Of a DNA stretch of 64,000 nt, positions 59,001 to 64,000 are shown one piece after another. Within the stretch, counting starts at the first letter, position 1. Each line of letters begins with the position of its first letter. The notes beneath the pieces were generated by a model. The model saw only the letters and a program-made list of their open reading frames with translations, was not told the origin of the DNA and made no database searches. The translations under genes were made by a program, and so were the position numbers. Origin of the DNA: Telmatactis stephensoni (taxonomy: Eukaryota; Cnidaria; Anthozoa; Actiniaria; Isophelliidae); the NCBI GenBank assembly GCA_029948255.1, contig JALIZF010001827.1, positions 718,001 to 782,000 on the forward strand, read 5' to 3'.

Positions 59001-62000
59001 TTGTTGGAATAAATATTACTCTGGGGCCAGCTGCTTGAAAGTGCTATAACCCACCTTCAAGCAACTGGAGGTATTTGGTCACAACTTGATATAATATTAT
59101 AATTGCTATTTAAAAACATGCCAGATTGCCAGTCATTTGTGCCTTTTGAAGATCCTACCACTCTCAAAATGTTATTGTCATGTACATGTAACATAGCTGC
59201 CAACCCCCAAGGCTTTCGTATCTGGAGATCAACATTTTTTCCTTAGAATTGGGTCGATTTTCACGCTCAGTGGGGGGGGGGGGGGGGGGGGGGGGAGACG
59301 ATTTTTCAAGAAGGATAGACGATATTTCAGTTAAAATGGCCGCGATTTTAGGGTTCGAGCGATTATCCGGGAGATTTAGGTCTTTATCCGGGAGACCGGG
59401 AGACGAGGCCCAAAATCTGGAGACTCCCGGATTATCCGGGAGGGTTGGCAGCTATGATGTAAACCAATTTTCCTGAACACAACTGTAAAATATTTCCCCT
59501 GCCCCTCCCTCTTCAGAATTTCCAATTGCCTTCATGGTAGGATTTTGATTGTTCTGATACTACCCAATTAATGAAAGTCCTTATTAAGGTTGGTGCCTAC
59601 TATTGTCCGCGCGCACTGCTTTCTGCGCATGCAAAAACACTGAATTTTTGTCGGTAAAGCAATCGTAAAAGCAAGGCCTTTTTACGACTTTTTGAAAAAA
59701 TAAACTTACAGAATTAAAGGAAAACCATTTAGCCTCTCCTGTGTTTGAATGAAATTCACAGTTGAAAAATAGAACCTGAGTTACAACGCCTGTTTTGACT
59801 ATCATTTCTACCAGAAACGATCTGTTTTCGCCGCCATCTTGAAAATTTCCCACAATGCATTGTAATTCGCTCTACTTTCCAGGGAGGGCTAGGGAATTTT
59901 TGATCATTTTCGCGAATTCTGATCAGTTTTCGCGCGTTTATCGGCAAATAACTTTCTAAATCGCACGGATACCCCTATTTTTTATTTTTGTAAATTGTAA
60001 AGTGGAGATTAACCTACTATTTTAAAATACTTTTATGAATTTAAAATTGAAACTTGATTGCAAAAATTGGACTTTTCATATGGCGGTCATGAACCAAAAC
60101 AGGTCTAAAACTAGTAAAAAGTCATTGAAAAAAATTGTTATTCTGGTTTTTCATATTTCGTATGGCATTGACAAGTAAGAGAATTGTGTTGTAAACGTTT
60201 TAGTAAAAAAAGTTTGATATTTTTTCAAAATATGGGGTATTTATGATTTTTTCTTTGGGCCTCAAGATTAGGCAGATTTTGCAACATTTGATGGCGTGTA
60301 ACTCATTAATATGCACGGTGACCCCCAATTTTTTCCTTGGATTCTAGCTCCCTATGATGAGTTCTTTGATACCCATGTGGTTTTTGGCCAAAAAAATTAC
60401 CTTCCCATTAGTAGGCACCAACCTTAATTGTTTTGTTGATAAATGTCTTTCCATTTCATAGCTCTGGTGTCCAGTGGGATGAAATGAACATACTAATGAC
60501 ATACCATCCCGCCGACAAAGATTATGGACATATGAAAATCAACGAACCACCAACACCCTACAGCAAGCTAAAAGACCCTGATGGAGAAGGCAACAGTGTT
60601 GATCCTGTTTCTGATGATGAGGGTCAAGAGCTGGACCCTGAAAATCTCTCTCAAAGGTATAATTGTAGACAACATTATAATACTATATGCTATTATTGTC
60701 AGTAGTTACATGTATTAGTGATAAATCAATCTGTTTTCTATTTCTCACATAAAGTACTTGCAGTGTGCGAGCAATAGACTCATTGTGCAATTATATCCTG
60801 TGTCACTTCAGACATCTGGTAAATCAGTTTTTCAACACTGACTCTTCACTATGACACCAACTACCTTTATTTTCAGATCAGCACAATTTCTTGTTTATGT
60901 GAGGGGTAAAAAATTGTTGGAAATTTTAACCCTTTGAGACCTATTAAAAAAAAGGAAATATAATTTTCTAGATATTAGGCAGCATAATTCAGGCCTTTCT
61001 GTTTGCTTACCTAACAAACAGTCAAGAATTAGACAAGCATCGATGGAAAAGTGAGCTTTTAGTATTGCAAGACAACAAATGTTTCCTTGACATCTCCTTA
61101 TATGGACTCAATAATTTTCAAAAAAAATTTGTCTTAAAACTGGCAACAATTTCCCAAAACAATCAAAATGCAACTTACGTGGTTTTTTGGGGGGGGAGGT
61201 GGACAAAATTGAGCCTTTAAGTTTGTAAGCTATAACATCAAGAAGTTTAATTCTAAATTAACACTAGTAATTTTTTTCAGGGTTTCAGATGCTCCAAGAA
61301 GACGAAGTCTGGAGGATTTGCAAGGTGATTTTGAAGAGGAAGATGATTCAGAATTAACAGAGGAAGAAAAAGGTAACATCACTGTCTCATGTACAAATTA
61401 AGCCTGGTTTTCATGAGCAACAGAAGCAGTGCTAGCAACATACATGTAACTATGTACTCTGACTCAGTGTTGCATTTCTCACCTAGGTGTGAGAGAAGAC
61501 ACCAGTAGACAATGCATCACTGAGTCTGGGTATGTTGCTCCCGCTTCTGCTTCCGTTGATCATGAAATTAACTGGGCTTTAGGCTTTAGATGATTTTGTA
61601 ATGGTAGTCAAGGACTGTTCATTTCAGAGTTTGCATAATGAAAATAAATTAATTGTGATGGACAATGGTCGATGAATAAAAAGAGTTAACAAAACGTTGT
61701 GGGTGTTTACAAGTCATTGTTGCACCAGACCATGTAATTTTTAAATTAAACGTGCACTATGCTAACATTTGCACTCATTTTTTTTTTTTTCAAGATCAAA
61801 TAAGCACTCATTTCATATAATACTGACATTAATTTTTAATTAAGCCTTTTTCTTTTAGAGAAAAGGAAGGAGTTTAAAAAGCATAGGAAACAACATTATA
61901 ATGAATTTTCACAAGTACAACTTGCAAGGAAACTAATAGAAGAAGAATTGAAAGCTTTAGAAGATGAAGATGAAGTAAATACATCAGCAGATAAACCTGT

Positions 62001-63624
62001 GAGTAAAGATCTATAATTATTAATTAATAGTACTTTGAGAATCTTTACTGACATAATCACAGGTAGCCCAAGTTTACTATGAGAGATGATTTACTAGAGA
62101 ATATAGGGTGACTTTTGAACGTACGATTTTTTGCCTTAAATCTTAATAAAATTTATCAAAATACTGACAGTGGTTTCTTGTTGTTCTCGATGACCTCCTG
62201 AGTGAGTTTCAGCAATTTTCGTTGGGTTTAGCTGACTTTCACTGACCACATATTGAAATATTATTTTTAGGAAAGGTCTGCAACTCATGCCACCAAACTT
62301 TTTTGACTGCTCTCACTAAAAACAGTTATATCTCCATGATTATGAAGAGTACAGAAATACTTCTCCTGTTATAGACTTTTTCAAACAAATTCTCTTTGAA
62401 ATGAACTTTCATTCAAGATGTTTGGTCCTTAGATTTTTGAGAAATAATTTTTTGCAGTTGGTCTAGTGTGCTAAAAGGTCGCAATGACCATCTGCAGATG
62501 TCTGCTATGCAACCAAAAACCTGACTCAAGGGGTAGGGGAGATACATGCCATAACTAGCCTGAGTAACCATATTTTCATCACATTTCTGGCGTTGTATGA
62601 AAATTCAAAGACTTAATTGAGAATCCATGACATCACAGTCTACTGATGCTAAGTTTGGGCTACCTGTGGGCTGGGTGGCAACTCTTGCAATACAGTTGTA
62701 CATTCTTTGTAAAGTCTGCGATTTTCAAAGTCTTGTTACAGTAACTTCAATACTACTTATAAGTAATACCATGACCCTGAGGGATATTAGTGATTAAATG
62801 TCCCCGAAGCCGAGGGAGGTTTTGTGGAATTCCCGAAGCCGTAGGCCGAGGGACTTTTACTAAACCTCCCGAGGCTGAGGGGACATTTAATCACTAATAT
62901 CCCGAAGAAGTCATGGTATTACTTTGTAATACCATGATCACAGAGGAAATACGAAAATATGCTTCGCTGTTTGTTCATCCAAAACTTGAAAATATCATAC
63001 AATTCTTTTACCAATTGTACGTAACCCTGTTCTCTGGGGACTTTTGAAAATAGCTTTCTTTGTTATATACTTACAATGGACAAGTATTTATAGGTTGTTA
63101 ATCAATGCGAAAGCTAAATTGTTTTTATAATGTTTTCTTTGCTTCTCTATGCTCATGCGCAAAATAGAATGCATAGATCCCACACGCATAGGAGTGTGCA
63201 GTGGTAAGAGGTATCGGTGCGTTAGAAAATTATAGAGTTTCGGAACAGCATGCAAAGTTGTCCCGATCGTCCCGATGATTGCGTTAAATGAGGGACAACC
63301 ACTCATGAATAACATGAGGGACGATTAGTTCTAATCATCCCTCATTCATAATTAATGAGGGAATATTAGAACTAATTTTCCCTCTTTCTATTCATGAGGG
63401 AGGGATGTTAGCGATTAAACGTCCCTCCAAAAACAATAGATCCCGAGGTGATCATGGTATTATTATAATAAGATATCATTTTCAAATTTTTAGGTTTCAC
63501 TAATATGAAATTATCTTTATTATTTCAAATAATATAATTTGTTCTGTTTGTTTGTTTTTCTTGTTGTAAATTGTTTTTTGTTTTGTTTTTGTAGATGTGT
63601 AAAGTTCAATTTCCAATATTTTAA
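53004..63624 (+). CDS. PPP1R2: Protein phosphatase 1 inhibitor 2 (I-2), about 175-181 aa
   Basis: I-2 binds and inhibits the PP1 catalytic subunit and is released by GSK3 phosphorylation. Exons: 53004-53092, 60462-60656, 61281-61372, 61859-61998 and a probable terminal exon 63595-63624. Phases match. Seen: KGILKN (PP1 contact), QWDEMNILMTYHPADKDYG (most conserved block), INEPPTPYSKL with the TP site expected for GSK3, RRRSLEDLQ, then KQHYNEFSQVQLARKLIEEE, the C-terminal PP1-inhibiting helix. Human PPP1R2 is 205 aa. The first four exons give 172 codons ending DKP. The last exon candidate (after TTTTTGTAG) adds MCKVQFPIF and a stop that overlaps the TTAA end of a transposable element. That last exon is the weak point. 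A different terminal exon may lie beyond the window. Confidence 0.92.
55110..55728 (+). pseudogene. GIY-YIG endonuclease end of a Penelope-like ORF, 5'-truncated
   Basis: About 205 codons are open: HFPRNHKYHSLFNKNNVKVS, SYSCTENMKSIISSHNKKVL, CNCRSKDDCPLDNNCL (a CCCC cluster), YNAQVSS, NYIGLTEGTFKQRYTQHKLT (YIG core), RCDLCLTEKLMI and a final KCRHENKFYLKNN. It resembles the C-terminal endonuclease region of anthozoan Penelope-like reverse transcriptases as I remember them. The RT region is absent. Its family differs from the copy at 32834. The frame itself is undamaged. Because the arms are inverted copies, part of this ORF also reads on the opposite strand at the left arm. Confidence 0.7.
55848..55872 (+). 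ncRNA. Hammerhead-ribozyme-like core in Penelope-like 3' region
   Basis: CTGATGA, then GTGC-TATAC-GCAC as a four-pair stem II, then GAAAC. It fits the conserved hammerhead core exactly. An inverse copy lies in the left arm (54804-54828). Stems I and III need folding software. Confidence 0.6.
56070..56099 (-). ncRNA. Second hammerhead-like core on the opposite strand
   Basis: On the minus strand CTGATGAAGGCTTT, a short loop, AAAGTC and GAAA follow the hammerhead core layout with a six-pair stem II (one G-T). It lies 60 bp past the Penelope-like element and may be the leftover end of another one. TATA-rich microsatellites surround it (56004-56030, 56160-56176). Confidence 0.4.
57329..57420. 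repeat. (TATTG)n-type imperfect microsatellite
   Basis: GTATTGTATTG units with interruptions. A shorter similar tract is at 56690-56738. Both look like retroelement tails, but no coding remnant is attached. From 56180 to 57328 I see no other feature. Confidence 0.7.
57656..58648. mobile_element. TTAA-flanked element, GGTATCAGGGTACCCC ends
   Basis: TTAAGGTATCAGGGTACCCC at the left and GGGGTACCCTGATACCTTAA at the right are exact 20-bp inverses with TTAA outermost. It is 993 bp with no ORF. The interior has a few weak inverted stretches (ATCAAAAATCTGAGACACAC against GTGTGTCTCCGATTTTCAAT). It lies in PPP1R2 intron 1. Confidence 0.8.
59249..59480. repeat. Poly-G tract and CCGGGAGA-type short repeats
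   Basis: A run of about 24 G (59271-59294) is followed by repeated TTATCCGGGAGA and GGGAGAC motifs to about 59445. CAACCCCCAAGGC (59202) and GGGAGGGTTGG (59438) suggest a small inverted-repeat element of about 250 bp. Weakly supported. Confidence 0.4.
59584..60427. mobile_element. TTAA-flanked element, GGTTGGTGCCTACTA ends
   Basis: TTAAGGTTGGTGCCTACTA and TAGTAGGCACCAACCTTAA are exact inverses with TTAA outermost. Inside is a CGCCGCCATCTTGAAAATTT patch and then CCCACAATGCATTG (59849), matching part of the ZNF143-like motif in the big transposon's TIRs. The right end lies 34 bp before PPP1R2 exon 2. Confidence 0.8.
61400..61581. mobile_element. MITE in PPP1R2 intron 3, relative of 42370-42542
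   Basis: TAAGCCTGGTTTTCATGAGC at the left and GATCATGAAATTAACTGGGC at the right, with inner AGAAGCAG/CTTCTGCTTC pairs and a CTCTGACTCAG / CTGAGTCTGGG pair. It lies 27 bp after exon 3. Confidence 0.55.
62761..63464. mobile_element. Two back-to-back inverted-repeat units with AATACCATGA ends
   Basis: 62761-62924: GTAATACCATGACCCTGAGG ... CGAAGAAGTCATGGTATTAC, with TAGTGATTAAATGTCCC inverted inside. 62928-63464: AATACCATGATCAC ... GTGATCATGGTATT, with GCGATTAAACGTCCCTCC near its right end. The shared motifs show one family. Both are in PPP1R2 intron 4. Confidence 0.6.
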
Positions 63625-64000
63625 GGTGGCCCGTACCTATTGATTTGTTTGTTGGGCATGAATTTCAATCGCGTCCTTTTACATCAAAACCTTGTCCGAT
63701 TTCTGAGAAATGTGCAGCCATTTGTCTACAAGCCTTGAAATTTGTACCGGTAATTATTTTTCTGCGAATTAGATCAAGTAATTCGAGATATCAGATGATT
63801 TTTAAAAATGGCTTTTTGAAAAAACTTGGTCATAAATCCAAAATTCCAAGGTGAATTTTTTTCCTATTTCGTCAATCAAGTATAAAGGCATAGAGGACTA
63901 CATACAACATGTACCGTGCCAATTGGTGCCTTGGAAGTTGCGATACAAAATTTGTGCTGCCTGTTACGACGCAAAATTATGTAGTCAAAACTACCGCCAA
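63621..64000. mobile_element. Left end of a TTAA-type element, cut by window end
   Basis: TTAAGGTGGCCCGTACCTAT opens like the ends of the elements at 57656 and 59584 (TTAAGG plus a short TIR). The right end is outside the window, so the assignment rests on the family resemblance only. A short frame from 63645 shows no recognisable protein. Confidence 0.45.

Overview
The window is eukaryotic DNA. It carries spliced protein genes with canonical GT-AG introns, AATAAA poly(A) signals, microsatellites and a dense layer of nested transposable elements. The host genes are animal genes: a Caspr/neurexin-IV-like extracellular protein, splicing factor SF3A1 and protein phosphatase inhibitor 2. The AT-rich sequence, Penelope-like GIY-YIG fragments, CR1-like tails and many short inverted-repeat elements fit an invertebrate. 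An anthozoan cnidarian (coral or sea anemone) is my best guess, but this is inference and no species-diagnostic gene is present.

Layout. 1-6.05 kb: retrotransposon 3' ends, short inverted-repeat elements and an intronless sulfotransferase-like gene with one frameshift. 6.05-15.94 kb: one apparently intact DNA transposon of 9,873 bp with perfect 37-bp terminal inverted repeats (TIRs) and a perfect 9-bp target duplication. It carries two convergent spliced genes, and I do not recognise its superfamily. 16.85-28.62 kb (+): a seven-exon secreted Caspr-like gene. 28.7-34.7 kb: intergenic repeats, a Penelope-like fragment and a CR1-like 3' end. 34.79-51.52 kb (+): SF3A1 in 17 coding exons. 53.0-63.6 kb (+): PPP1R2 in four exons plus a probable short terminal exon.

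The transposon is the most interesting object. Its minus-strand gene reads through 11 exons in consistent phase and gives a 1,087-aa protein with a Myb/SANT-like DNA-binding region and Asp/Asp/Glu candidates for a DDE active site. Its plus-strand gene gives a 441-aa protein with ten Ser/Thr-rich 12-residue repeats and a C-terminal HIRAN-like region. Each TIR contains a match, from memory, to the ZNF143/STAF promoter motif facing inward, so the transposon ends may serve as the promoters of its two genes.

Other points: at least five elements end in TTAA plus inverted repeats, and one of these overlaps the apparent PPP1R2 stop codon. A foldback element carries a broken RecQ-type helicase. Two Penelope-like insertions have hammerhead-ribozyme-like cores, one with a 15-bp target duplication. 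Exon boundaries were worked out by hand from reading-phase continuity, splice consensus and remembered homologues; no searches were run.
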